A stretch of 64,000 bases of DNA. Source: Natronococcus sp. CG52. GTDB lineage: Archaea; Halobacteriota; Halobacteria; Halobacteriales; Natrialbaceae. The notes under the pieces were generated by a model. The model was given only the letters and a program-made list of their open reading frames with translations, ran no database searches and was not told the DNA's origin. Both the position numbers and the translations under genes were made by a program. This document shows, one piece after another, positions 54,583 to 62,393 of the stretch. Position 1 is the first letter of the stretch. Each line of letters begins with the position of its first letter. The stretch spans positions 1,240,001-1,304,000 of the forward strand of contig NZ_CP099391.1 in NCBI RefSeq assembly GCF_023913515.1. Direction: 5' to 3'.

Positions 54583-54666
54583 GGTGGGGTGGCAGAGCGG
54601 CCTAACGCGCCTGCCTTGAGAGCAGGTGGCTGTCAAGCCTCATGGGTTCAAATCCCATCCCCACCG
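54583..54666 (+). tRNA. tRNA-Ser (anticodon UGA)
   Basis: 84 nt. The acceptor GGTGGGG (54583-54589) pairs with CCCCACC (54659-54665), with discriminator G. The anticodon stem CCTGC (54610-54614) pairs with GCAGG (54622-54626); loop CTTGAGA gives anticodon TGA (54617-54619), so it reads UCA serine codons. A long variable arm follows (class II), then the T-arm with GGTTCAAATCC. CCA is not encoded. Upstream TAACCCTTTTT could be its promoter box. Confidence 0.9.
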
Positions 54667-54754
54667 TTGCTGTCGCGAACAATTTCGTGAGCGACAGCGA
54701 GGTCGATGGATTTGAATCAGGGAGTGAAGGGACCAACGCGAGCGGAACGACCGT

Positions 54755-54776
54755 GGTTCAAATCCCGTCCCCACCG
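54755..54776. repeat. tRNA-Ser 3'-end copy 2
   Basis: It matches the tRNA 3' end (54645-54666) at 21 of 22 positions (one A to G change in the T-stem), starting GGTTCAAATCCC. A candidate attachment-site scar. Confidence 0.6.
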
Positions 54777-54797
54777 TTTTCTCACGGGAGTTCAGGT

Positions 54798-54819
54798 GGT
54801 TCAAATCCCATCCCCACCA
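54798..54819. repeat. tRNA-Ser 3'-end copy 3
   Basis: It matches the tRNA 3' end at 21 of 22 positions (last base A instead of G). It lies 43 nt from copy 2. Confidence 0.6.
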
Positions 54820-54956
54820 CATCTGCGACGAACGGTACGTGAGGAGCGAGGCGTGAAGGACGGATCTGAATTAGACCAGTCGCGCGCAGCGAGAGCGCGG
54901 TCGCGCTGCGACCGCGATTGCGAGCGGTGAAACCGTGATCGAGCGCGTCTGGGGGT

Positions 54957-54978
54957 GGTTCAAATCCCATCCCCGCCG
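54957..54978. repeat. tRNA-Ser 3'-end copy 4
   Basis: It matches the tRNA 3' end at 21 of 22 positions (one A to G near the end, CCCCGCCG). Confidence 0.6.
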
Positions 54979-55071
54979 TTGCCCGTTCAGGCATGATCAA
55001 CACGCCGTACTCTCACGAGAAAATGATTATCATCTCTATAATAATGTCTCCGCTGCCGGGAGTCTCCAGTA

Positions 55072-56409
55072 ATGCCAAACCAAACGAATACCCGGAGGCG
55101 GTTTCTCGCACTCTCCGGAGCAGCGACGGTTGCAGGCCTTGCCGGCTGTATGGGGACCGATTCGGACGCGTCGGAGAACGGCGGTAACGGCTCGTCGGAC
55201 GAAAACGGCGACGGAAACGAGTCGACCAGCTACGGACCGCCGGAACTCCAGGTCGAAACCGAGTACGATAGTCGCGAGGAGTTCGAACAGCCCGGCGAGC
55301 AGTTCGACAACTTCGAAGATCTCGATCCGTGGGAGGTCGTTCAGGGATCTGCGGAAGCAGACGAAGACGTCGTCTTCGACGGCTCCCAGAGCCTCAGGCT
55401 CAGCGCCGAGGACAGTGAAAACGTCGTCGTCGAGCGGCGGATCGACACGACGGACATGAGTGACCTCGAGCTCTCGATGGCCGTCCGGACGTCCACGCCC
55501 TCCAATATCGCGATCGACATTCGGCTCATCGACATTTACGGCGGCTACGCCCACCACCAGCTTCGGTCGGTCACCTACCGTGATTCCGATCCCGGTTGGT
55601 TCCGAACGAACCCCGGTGTCTTCGAGGAGAGTTCGATGCCCCTCGAGCGAGACGTGGTCGAAGAGATCCAGATCATCGTCTACAACACCGACGACGAAGC
55701 GGAGGTGTGGGTCGACGATATGCGAATCCACGAGAAGCCCGAGAAGGGCTACGTCGTGCTCTGCTGGGACGACGGCGTCGAGGACTTCTACGACACGGCA
55801 AGCCCGCTCCACGACGAGTACGGCGTCAACGCGGTCCAGGCTGCCGTTCGACAGTGGACGCGAAATCAGCGCGACGGGATCATGACGGTCGCTCAGCTCA
55901 AAGAGCGCCAGGAGGCCGGCGACCAGATCGTCGCCCACGGTACCCACACGCAGTTCGCGGAGATGGACGAAGCGGATCTCAGGGACGCACTGCGGCGGGA
56001 CAAGAACTGGGCCGTCCAGAACGAATTCGAAGGCGGACACTACATCGTTTATCCCCACAACAGCTTCGACCAGACGGTTCTCGACGTCGTCTCGGACTAC
56101 TACTACGCGGGCGGGTTCAACCAGTCCGGCAACGTCAACCTCACCGGCGTCCACGGCTTCGATCCGCTAGCACTGCCGCGGACGATCGGCCACGACCTCG
56201 ATATCTCGCTTCGAGCTGTCGACCTCGCCGCGAAGCACCGACAGTGTACGATCCTGAACTTCCACGCCTTCGACCAGGACAACACGCTGGACGAGGGCGA
56301 GTACGAACAGCTGCTCGAGCACATCCAGAGCAGGGGCGACGACGTCGAGGTCATCGACTTCGACGACCTCTGGACGATGCGTCGCGAGGGACACCGACCG
56401 GACAACTGA
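55072..56409 (+). CDS. secreted lipoprotein, polysaccharide deacetylase-like
   Basis: This 445-residue protein has a Tat-type signal (RRRFLALSGAATVAGLAGC, lipobox LAGC near residue 25) and a Ser/Gly/Asn/Asp-rich linker. A beta-rich middle domain (about 70-225) resembles a carbohydrate-binding module. The C-terminal domain has VVLCWDDGVEDFYDT (Asp-Asp-Gly metal/base motif) and QIVAHGTHTQFAEM, which replaces the usual H[S/T]xxxH motif with His spaced differently. It probably acts on cell-surface polysaccharide; the altered second motif leaves activity uncertain. Confidence 0.75.
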   Translation: MPNQTNTRRRFLALSGAATVAGLAGCMGTDSDASENGGNGSSDENGDGNESTSYGPPELQVETEYDSREEFEQPGEQFDNFEDLDPWEVVQGSAEADEDVVFDGSQSLRLSAEDSENVVVERRIDTTDMSDLELSMAVRTSTPSNIAIDIRLIDIYGGYAHHQLRSVTYRDSDPGWFRTNPGVFEESSMPLERDVVEEIQIIVYNTDDEAEVWVDDMRIHEKPEKGYVVLCWDDGVEDFYDTASPLHDEYGVNAVQAAVRQWTRNQRDGIMTVAQLKERQEAGDQIVAHGTHTQFAEMDEADLRDALRRDKNWAVQNEFEGGHYIVYPHNSFDQTVLDVVSDYYYAGGFNQSGNVNLTGVHGFDPLALPRTIGHDLDISLRAVDLAAKHRQCTILNFHAFDQDNTLDEGEYEQLLEHIQSRGDDVEVIDFDDLWTMRREGHRPDN

Positions 56410-56461
56410 CTAACAGGACGCAGATCGAAACTGTACTCTCGCTGCTGCTGTGCGGGCCGAA

Positions 56462-56683
56462 CTACCGGTAGACGCCCTGGTATCGCTCTCGGTAGTCGCG
56501 CAGCGCGATCCGAGCGCGGCGTCTCGAGGCAAATCCGAACCCGACCGCGAGGCACCCGTCTTCTGCACACTCCCACCGGAACGTCTCCGTCTCGGAATCG
56601 CGTCCGACCGAGACGTCCGTTCCACACCGCGGACACCGCCACCCCCACCGCGTGTCGCCTGCGTAGTCTCTCGAGCGAGTCAT
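56462..56683 (-). CDS. small zinc-ribbon protein
   Basis: This 73-residue protein has CPRCG near residue 17 and CAEDGC near residue 39, a two-Cys-pair zinc ribbon, then a basic helix RRARIALRDYRERYQG. Haloarchaeal proteins of this size often bind RNA or DNA; no partner known. Start ATG 56683. Confidence 0.7.
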   Translation of the reverse strand: MTRSRDYAGDTRWGWRCPRCGTDVSVGRDSETETFRWECAEDGCLAVGFGFASRRRARIALRDYRERYQGVYR

Positions 56684-56817
56684 GCCAACCCTGTGTCGAG
56701 ATTGAACTCACCGGTGAAAGGAACACGGCTGAACAGAGTCTCGCTATTTACGGCTCGACGAACCGTTCGGCTCCAAGCGCTCGAAAAGGGTCCGAAGAGC
56801 GGGAGTCGGACGACGCG

Positions 56818-57861
56818 CTATCGGTAGGACAGTTCGAGTTCGAGCGCTCGCCCTAACAGGTCGTCGTCGTAGCGCTCCCCGGTCTGATCCGACCGGCGGT
56901 CGTGGATCACTCGCACCTTCTGGACCGTGTTCCGGAAGTTCTTGAACGTCGCCTCGTCGACCATCTGCCCGTCGATGGTGACCGCGCCGGTGCCCTCGCG
57001 CTTGGCCTCGTTGAAGCGCTCGATCTTGTGCACGTCGCGCTCGAGTTCCTCCGGCGTCGGCATGTGAATCGTGTTCGCCTGGATCGTCTGCTTGGGGTAC
57101 AGCGACCAGGAGCCGTCGAGACCGAGTTGTGCCTCGTGTTCGACCTGATCCGCGTACTCGTCGGCGTTGTAGAACGTTAGTCCGGCGCGTTCCTTGAACA
57201 GGTCGTCGAAGGGGCCGCCGATCGAGAGCAGGTCGCCGGCGCTGGCCTCGTTCGACAGGGCCTCGAGCAGGCCGTCCCAGCGTGGGCGGCCGTCGCCGAG
57301 GTCGCGTCCGCCGAGTTCGGCGGTGTAGTCGACGGGACCGAAGACGAGCGCGGTGAGTCGGGAGTTCTCGCCGAACTTCGAGATTTCCCGGAGATCCGAT
57401 CGAGCGCGGCCCGTCTCGACGATGATCGAGAGCCCGATCGAGTCGTCCGGATAGCCGTGTTCGCGCTCGGCCTCCGCGACCGCCGCGGCGGCGCGCTCGA
57501 CGTCCTCGAGGCGGCCGACCTTCGGGACGACCACGCCGTCGATCTCGTCGCCGACTTCGGCGACCAGCCGGTCGATCTGCTCGCGGCCCTTCTCGCGGTA
57601 CTCCTCGTCCTCGTAGCTCCACTCGACGCGGGGCCAGATCTCGCCGGGGAAGTCGTACTGCGGGACCTTCTCGACGGTGTTCTCGAGCCCCTCGGCTTTC
57701 ATGTCCGGCGCGGTGCCGTCCTCCAGGTCGGGGACGAGCCAGTCGGGCGCCTGGAACCCCTCCGCTTCGAGGGCGGAGACGAGGTACTTCGCCGTCTCCT
57801 CTTTCGGGACGGCGGCCGGTGCGGTCTGGAACGTGCGACAGAGTCGGATGTCGTCGGTCAT
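56818..57861 (-). CDS. CitE/HpcH-like beta-methylmalyl-CoA lyase
   Basis: This 347-residue TIM-barrel lyase has PDWLVPDLEDGTAPDMKAE, VVVPKVGRLEDVERAA, LSIIVETGRARSDLREIS (metal-binding Glu) and ALVFGPVDYTAELGG (metal-binding Asp), the CitE/Mcl motifs. In the methylaspartate cycle this enzyme cleaves beta-methylmalyl-CoA to glyoxylate and propionyl-CoA. It is the last gene of mamA-mamB-mal-mch-mcl, and the only lyase of the cluster, which supports the role. Confidence 0.85.
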   Translation of the reverse strand: MTDDIRLCRTFQTAPAAVPKEETAKYLVSALEAEGFQAPDWLVPDLEDGTAPDMKAEGLENTVEKVPQYDFPGEIWPRVEWSYEDEEYREKGREQIDRLVAEVGDEIDGVVVPKVGRLEDVERAAAAVAEAEREHGYPDDSIGLSIIVETGRARSDLREISKFGENSRLTALVFGPVDYTAELGGRDLGDGRPRWDGLLEALSNEASAGDLLSIGGPFDDLFKERAGLTFYNADEYADQVEHEAQLGLDGSWSLYPKQTIQANTIHMPTPEELERDVHKIERFNEAKREGTGAVTIDGQMVDEATFKNFRNTVQKVRVIHDRRSDQTGERYDDDLLGRALELELSYR

Positions 57862-57904
57862 GCGTGTGCGTGTGTCTGTGGTGTAGAGGTCGGTCGTAGA
57901 CGGT

Positions 57905-59086
57905 TCAGCTCGAGCGCCTTCGGATCTCCGCGATCCGGGTGCCGGAGTACACCGGCTCGTCGTCCTGGTTGAACGCGATGTGCTCGAAGCGGACGGTGCC
58001 GGCCTCGTCGTTGGCGCCGTCGTTCTCGGACGGCGTCCGGGAGCCGGTCGAGGGTTCCCCGACGCTGTCCTCGGCCTCGAGCACGCGCGTGAACGCGTAG
58101 ACGGTATCTCCGGGGGTGACGAACGTGTGGAACTGCTCGTCGTCGAACCCCACCTCGCGGTAGGTGTGCTCGTCGGAGCGGGCGTGGCCGAGCGCCGTCG
58201 ACCGGGTGACGTCGCCGTAGGTGACGATGTCGCCCGACGGGGAGTCGGCCATGACGTCGGCGTTGTGGTGCTGTTTGGCCGTGTTGAGCGTCGACAGCGG
58301 CAGCCCGGCGACGGTCACGTCGTCCTGCGTGCGGCCGCGCTCGTGTCGGTAGGCGACCGCCGCGTCGCGGTTCTCGACCTGCTCGAGCGCGTCGACGAAG
58401 TCCTCGAAGTACCCGCCGTCGGGTGTGACGAACTCGTCTGGAAGGGAAGGGCCACCGTCGGAGCGCAACTCCGACGAGGATCGCGAACCTTCGGTTCGCT
58501 CACCGTTCTCAGGGTCCTCGGCGGCAGCCGCGCCGCCTCCGTCCGTCGCAACGGGTTCCCGCCGCGGGATCATGTTCGTCCGCTCGTAGGAGCACACCAC
58601 CTCCCCCGTTTCGGCATCCCTGCCCCGGGTTCGCCAGGTGACGATGCCGTACTCGGGTCGGGAACTCGAGGTCGCCGTACCGACGACCTCGCTCTCGACG
58701 TGCAGTTCGGCGCCGGCGTAGACGGGCGCGCCGGGGAACCGGACGTCGGTGCGTCCGAGGAAGTAGCCGCCTTTCTCGCTCAGGTCCTCGACGGTGATAC
58801 CGAGCGTTGCGGCGGTGAGGTAGTCCGGGTGAATCGGCGGTTCGTCGAAGCCCCGTTCCTGCGCGGCGTCGGTCCGCCAGTAGGCCGGATCGTGGTTGAG
58901 CGTCTGGCTCATCCACGCCTCGTTGCCCCACCGCGTGAGCGTGAGTCCGGGGTCGTGTTCGATGAGGTCACCTTCTTCGAAGGCCTCGAAGTAGTTGCCC
59001 TTCTCGCGGGTGTCGGCCCGCTCGAGCGCCCGTGCAAACGTGTCGGAGTCGGTCCAGTCGATCGGTTTGGGTGCGTCCTCAGTCAT
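57905..59086 (-). CDS. mch: mesaconyl-CoA hydratase (MaoC-like), with two in-frame insertions
   Basis: The 393-residue product holds two hot-dog/MaoC-like halves. The first has NHDPAYWRTDAAQERGFDEPPIHPDYL and FLGRTDVRFPGAPVYAGAELHVES, the second HHNADVMADSPSGDIVTYGDV and FVTPGDTVYAFTRVL. It hydrates mesaconyl-CoA to beta-methylmalyl-CoA. Residues about 181-214 and 341-361 are low-complexity and carry GERTEGSRSSSELRSDGG and GEPSTGSRTPSENDG, peptides that align with each other and with one in the acyl-CoA ligase at 1789-3414. Without these it would be near 350 residues, as expected. Its start overlaps mal by 8 nt. Confidence 0.88.
   Translation of the reverse strand: MTEDAPKPIDWTDSDTFARALERADTREKGNYFEAFEEGDLIEHDPGLTLTRWGNEAWMSQTLNHDPAYWRTDAAQERGFDEPPIHPDYLTAATLGITVEDLSEKGGYFLGRTDVRFPGAPVYAGAELHVESEVVGTATSSSRPEYGIVTWRTRGRDAETGEVVCSYERTNMIPRREPVATDGGGAAAAEDPENGERTEGSRSSSELRSDGGPSLPDEFVTPDGGYFEDFVDALEQVENRDAAVAYRHERGRTQDDVTVAGLPLSTLNTAKQHHNADVMADSPSGDIVTYGDVTRSTALGHARSDEHTYREVGFDDEQFHTFVTPGDTVYAFTRVLEAEDSVGEPSTGSRTPSENDGANDEAGTVRFEHIAFNQDDEPVYSGTRIAEIRRRSS
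58025..58043. repeat. palindromic in-frame insertion in mch (C-terminal copy)
   Basis: CGGACG (58027-58032) pairs with CGTCCG (58034-58039) around one base, and the flanking bases extend the hairpin to about 8 pairs. It encodes part of GEPSTGSRTPSENDG, related to the other two insertions but less perfectly structured. Confidence 0.4.
58456..58499. repeat. paired-hairpin in-frame insertion in mch
   Basis: Two adjacent perfect hairpins: CGTCGGAG (58456-58463) with CTCCGACG (58469-58476), 5-nt loop; and GCGAACC (58483-58489) with GGTTCGC (58493-58499), 3-nt loop. It encodes GERTEGSRSSSELRSDGG-like residues (about 195-212). Confidence 0.6.
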
Positions 59087-60356
59087 CCGCAGTCACCTCG
59101 TCCGTGTTCGCGGGTCGTCGTTCTCGCTCTCGTCGAGCGACGGTTCGTCGCATTTCGTTTTCGACGATCATGTATCCCTCGTCGAAGCCCATTCCGGGCT
59201 TTGCGAGCACCTGCGCGGCGTCGGTCGCGAGCGCGACGTGTGCGCAGGCGCGCGCGGAGGTTTCCGTCTCGTTGCAGGTACCCCCGAGGTACGCGCGGGT
59301 ATCGGTACCCCCGCAGTACCTGACCGCCTGTCCGCTGCGGTGGACGCCCCCGAGATCGGGGGTCTTGATCTGGACGACGTCGGCCGCACCCGCGTCGACG
59401 AACTCCCGGACGTCCTCGAAGGTGTTGCACCACTCGTCGGCGACGATGTCGACGCCGACGGTGGCGTCCCGGAGTCCGTCGCGCAGTTCGACCATCGCTT
59501 CGATCTGACCGGCGCGGTCGCCGACGTCCATCGGCCCCTCGATCTGGAGCGGGTACGGCGCTGCGGCCTCCTCGAGCGCGGCGAAGTAGTCGATCACTTC
59601 GTCGCGGTCGTAAGGGGCGCCGAAGAGCTCGCCGATCATTCCGTACACGTCGATGTGGAATCTGGGTTCGTAGCCCTCCGGTCCGAGTTCTTGCGAGCGT
59701 TCGACGAGCCACGCGACGTACTCGAGCAGGGCCTCGCCGTCCGGACCGATCTTCTCGACGCTGTTGATCAGCGCGTGCGGGAGGACCGGGACGCCCTTGA
59801 TGAACATCTTCTCGGCGTTCGCGTAGCGGGCGTCGCCGGACTGTCCGAAGACGGACACCGGCTCGCTCGCCGGCTCCGTCTCGAGTTCGTCGGCCAGAAC
59901 GTCGGTCTTCGTCACTCCCTCGGCTCGTGCGGCCGCGTCGAGCAGCGCCTGCGAGACGCCGTACCGGATCGCCGTGTGCAGTCGGCTCCCGTCGACTTCG
60001 AGTTCCTCGAGCAGTTCCGCGTTCGCGAGGAACTCCCTCGCGTCGCGGCCGACCAGTTCCTCGGCGACGGCGCCCTCGATCACGGGGACGTACGCCTCGG
60101 CCCGGAACAGCGGATCGCGCCCGCCGGCGCCGGAGTACTGGACCGCGGCGCAGTCCCCGCGGTGGACGCTGCCGTCCGCGAGTTCGACGTCGACGATGAG
60201 CGTCTCGCCGGCCTGACGGATCTCGTCGAAGCCGTCGGTGACGGGGTCGCCGTCGTAGGTGAACCCGTCCTGACGGGCGCCCCGCTTGATCGCGCGCTGG
60301 TCGTCGAAGAAGAACCCGGCGTAGCCGGGCGTCGCGTGGATGGCCTCGATCCGCAT
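59079..60356 (-). CDS. mal: methylaspartate ammonia-lyase
   Basis: This 425-residue enolase-superfamily lyase has VQIKTPDLGGVHRSGQAVRYC (catalytic Lys near residue 329), VGVDIVADEWCN (metal Asp-Glu) and EPRFHIDVYGMIGE. It eliminates ammonia from (2S,3S)-3-methylaspartate to give mesaconate. The stop of the upstream mamB overlaps its ATG by 1 nt. Length and motifs match known haloarchaeal Mal. Confidence 0.93.
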   Translation of the reverse strand: MRIEAIHATPGYAGFFFDDQRAIKRGARQDGFTYDGDPVTDGFDEIRQAGETLIVDVELADGSVHRGDCAAVQYSGAGGRDPLFRAEAYVPVIEGAVAEELVGRDAREFLANAELLEELEVDGSRLHTAIRYGVSQALLDAAARAEGVTKTDVLADELETEPASEPVSVFGQSGDARYANAEKMFIKGVPVLPHALINSVEKIGPDGEALLEYVAWLVERSQELGPEGYEPRFHIDVYGMIGELFGAPYDRDEVIDYFAALEEAAAPYPLQIEGPMDVGDRAGQIEAMVELRDGLRDATVGVDIVADEWCNTFEDVREFVDAGAADVVQIKTPDLGGVHRSGQAVRYCGGTDTRAYLGGTCNETETSARACAHVALATDAAQVLAKPGMGFDEGYMIVENEMRRTVARRERERRPANTDEVTADD

Positions 60357-61789
60357 CAGGCATCACCCTGCGGTCGGCCGATGAGCTTGCCGTCGCTGAT
60401 CGCGTCGACGTCGTCCGCGACCATACGGAACGACTGGTCGCGACCCTCGGTGTCGGCGCGCTGTGAGAGGCGGGCCTTGTGGATCTCTTTGATTTCGTCG
60501 TCCATCTCGAGGTCGCCCCACTCGAAGATCCGCACGCGGCCGTGGTCGTCGCGGGCCGGCAACACGGTGCCCTTCGCGCTGTCGCTCGGGGCGAACGGCA
60601 CGTCGAGCGCGCCCGAGTCGAACGCCTCGAGCGTTCCCCGGACGACGTCGCCGTCGCCGTGCGCGAAGATCGCGTCCATGAGACACCGGGTTTCGCGCTC
60701 GATCAGGTCCTGTTCCTCCGCGATGCCGTCGATGTCGATCTGCTGTTCGATCGCCATGTCGATGACCTGTCGCGTCGTTCGGAGTCCGGCGGCGTTCGCC
60801 TCCTTCGTCGGCACGCCCTGGAACTCCTGGGGCGACTTGGTGATGACCTTATCCGGCTGGGCGATGGCGGCGGTCATCCCGCCGAGTCCGATGACGCCGT
60901 TGGCGCGGGCCTCGTCCGGCGGGAACCCGCCCATCCACTCGTGGAAGACGGTCGTCACGCACACCTCGTCGGGCAGATACTCGTCGCCGAGTTTCTGGAG
61001 GGCGTTCAGCGCGGCGACGTCCTGGACGACGTTGCCGACCTGGCCGTAGCCGAGGGTGATCGAGCGCACTCCCTGTGTCGCCGCCATCTTTCCCTCGACG
61101 ATCATGATCGCGATCGCGATCGAGGGCGGCACGAGCGTCCCCGTGAGGGGGCCGAACGGCTCGCGGTTGATCCGCACGCCGCGTTCGGTGTAAGCCCCCG
61201 CCAACCGGTCGACGAACTGCCACTTCTCGATCGTTTCCTCGAGTCCGTGGCGCTTGGTGTAGGGGATGTTGTAGGAGATCGGGCCGCCCTCGAAGCTCTG
61301 GAAGCCGCCGGCGAAGGTGATCGCCGCCAGCAGCCGCGCGTCGGGCGTGCCGTGGCGCACCTCGATCGGGGCGTCGATCGCCTCGATCAGGTCGCGACAG
61401 CCGTCGATTCCGTGGTTCACGGCCGGAAAACCGTTGAGGGTGTCGTCGCCCGTCTCGCGGGCCTTCTCGAGTCCCTCCTCGGCCTTCTCGTACTCGTTGT
61501 CGCGCGTGTACGAGTCGATCGTCGTCGGCAGGAGATCCGCTTTCCCCTCGCCGTGGAGGTACTCGAGCAACTCGATCTGGTCCTCGAGTCGGGGGACGCC
61601 GGCCCGAGGCTGCAGGAGCGGCTTGTCGGCGGACTCGAGGACGTCCGCGAACTGCTTGTGCGCCGGCAGCGATTCGTGGTAGGCGACGGCCTCCTCGAAG
61701 TCGACAGCTCCGCCGGTAGTCCAGCCGGACCGAATTTCTTCGTCGATACGCCGTAGCTCTTCGGATGGTATTCGTTCGTCTCGTATCAT
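60356..61789 (-). CDS. mamB: glutamate mutase epsilon (large) subunit
   Basis: This 477-residue TIM-barrel subunit of adenosylcobalamin-dependent glutamate mutase includes LLPTTIDSYTRDNEYEKAEEGL, PAVNHGIDGCRDLIEAIDAPIEVRHGTPD, SFEGGPISYNIPYTKRHGLEET, GTLVPPSIAIAIMIVEGKMAA and HEWMGGFPPDEARANGVIGL. It rearranges glutamate to 3-methylaspartate with MamA. The 11-nt gap to mamA and 1-nt overlap to mal mark one operon. Confidence 0.94.
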   Translation of the reverse strand: MIRDERIPSEELRRIDEEIRSGWTTGGAVDFEEAVAYHESLPAHKQFADVLESADKPLLQPRAGVPRLEDQIELLEYLHGEGKADLLPTTIDSYTRDNEYEKAEEGLEKARETGDDTLNGFPAVNHGIDGCRDLIEAIDAPIEVRHGTPDARLLAAITFAGGFQSFEGGPISYNIPYTKRHGLEETIEKWQFVDRLAGAYTERGVRINREPFGPLTGTLVPPSIAIAIMIVEGKMAATQGVRSITLGYGQVGNVVQDVAALNALQKLGDEYLPDEVCVTTVFHEWMGGFPPDEARANGVIGLGGMTAAIAQPDKVITKSPQEFQGVPTKEANAAGLRTTRQVIDMAIEQQIDIDGIAEEQDLIERETRCLMDAIFAHGDGDVVRGTLEAFDSGALDVPFAPSDSAKGTVLPARDDHGRVRIFEWGDLEMDDEIKEIHKARLSQRADTEGRDQSFRMVADDVDAISDGKLIGRPQGDA

Positions 61790-61800
61790 CGAGGTGGTAG

Positions 61801-62241
61801 CTATGAGGTGACGGTGACCTGCTCCGACTCGGTGGTCGTAACGTTGAGGTCTCGCTCGAGGGCGGCGATGGCTTCCTCGGGATCGGTCTCCGAGTCGAAG
61901 ACGCGGTCGAATCCGAGTTCCTCGAAGGTCTCGCGCGTCTGCTCGAAGTCGTCCTGCCCGACGGCGAGGTTACCGCCGATGTAGGTGCACGCGTCGACGC
62001 CGGCCTCCTCGAGGACGTCGTGGAAGCCCTGGCAGTCCTGCTCGGCGTGGCCGTAGAGCGAAGAAACGAGTACAGCCTCCGCGGAGTGTGCTACTGCGGC
62101 GTCCGCGAAATCCTTCTGGGAGGTCTGGACGCCGAGGTTGACGACGTCGAAGCCAGCTGCACTGAGGGCCTGCTCTAGGATGGTAATGCCAACGACGTGG
62201 GCGTCGGAGCCGATCACGCCGAGGACGACCGTTCGGGACAT
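61801..62241 (-). CDS. mamA: glutamate mutase sigma (small, B12-binding) subunit
   Basis: This 146-residue subunit starts MSRTVVLGVIGSDAHVVGITI, carrying the cobalamin motif DxHxxG (Asp13-His15-Gly18; His15 is the axial ligand), then VSSLYGHAEQDCQGFH and CTYIGGNLAVGQDDF (the SxL...GG pattern). It binds adenosylcobalamin and moves it to MamB. The ATG at 62241 is preferred to a start at 62256. A TATA-like box on the minus strand at about 62268-62274 fits this start. Confidence 0.94.
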   Translation of the reverse strand: MSRTVVLGVIGSDAHVVGITILEQALSAAGFDVVNLGVQTSQKDFADAAVAHSAEAVLVSSLYGHAEQDCQGFHDVLEEAGVDACTYIGGNLAVGQDDFEQTRETFEELGFDRVFDSETDPEEAIAALERDLNVTTTESEQVTVTS

Positions 62242-62393
62242 CGTGTCCACAACCATGATGAATCGCCGTATAAACTTAATGGTCGATCATGATAATACTC
62301 CTTATACACCCTAACAGCCCCCCTTTGGCACACAACCACACCTTCATGATCTATTGCAAAGGTTTTTGCGCCTGTCCGCAGACAGTCGGTTCC
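62242..62393. promoter_or_regulatory. divergent mamA / mct promoter region
   Basis: This AT-rich intergenic has a minus-strand TATA-like TTTATA at about 62268-62274 for mamA. CATGAT occurs three times (62254, 62288 and 62345), one within the palindrome ATCATGAT at 62286-62293, a possible shared operator. For mct, GGTTTTTGC near 62361 may be the box. Confidence 0.5.

Larger units (their letters stand above)
54667..55071. other. region of repeated tRNA-Ser 3' ends
   Basis: This 405-nt stretch has no real gene. It contains three more copies of the 22-nt tRNA 3' end (54755-54776, 54798-54819, 54957-54978). Degenerate longer units between them start with related sequence (a purine/GAGCGAG-rich run, then GGATTTGAATCAGG- and GGATCTGAATTAGA-like stretches). 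Frames across it give WGWDLNP-type translations, known artefacts of this kind of sequence. It looks like stacked attachment scars or tandem duplications at a tRNA gene. Confidence 0.6.

Noticed and set aside
54640-54842. WGWDLNP-containing short open frames near the tRNA gene
   Set aside because: Well-known artefact translation of tRNA 3'-end repeats, not a protein.
54583-54978. CRISPR array
   Set aside because: Repeats are tRNA ends at irregular spacing with related, not unique, intervals; no cas genes in the window.
58995-61049. 684-codon plus-strand open frame over mal/mamB
   Set aside because: Antisense shadow of methylaspartate-cycle genes.
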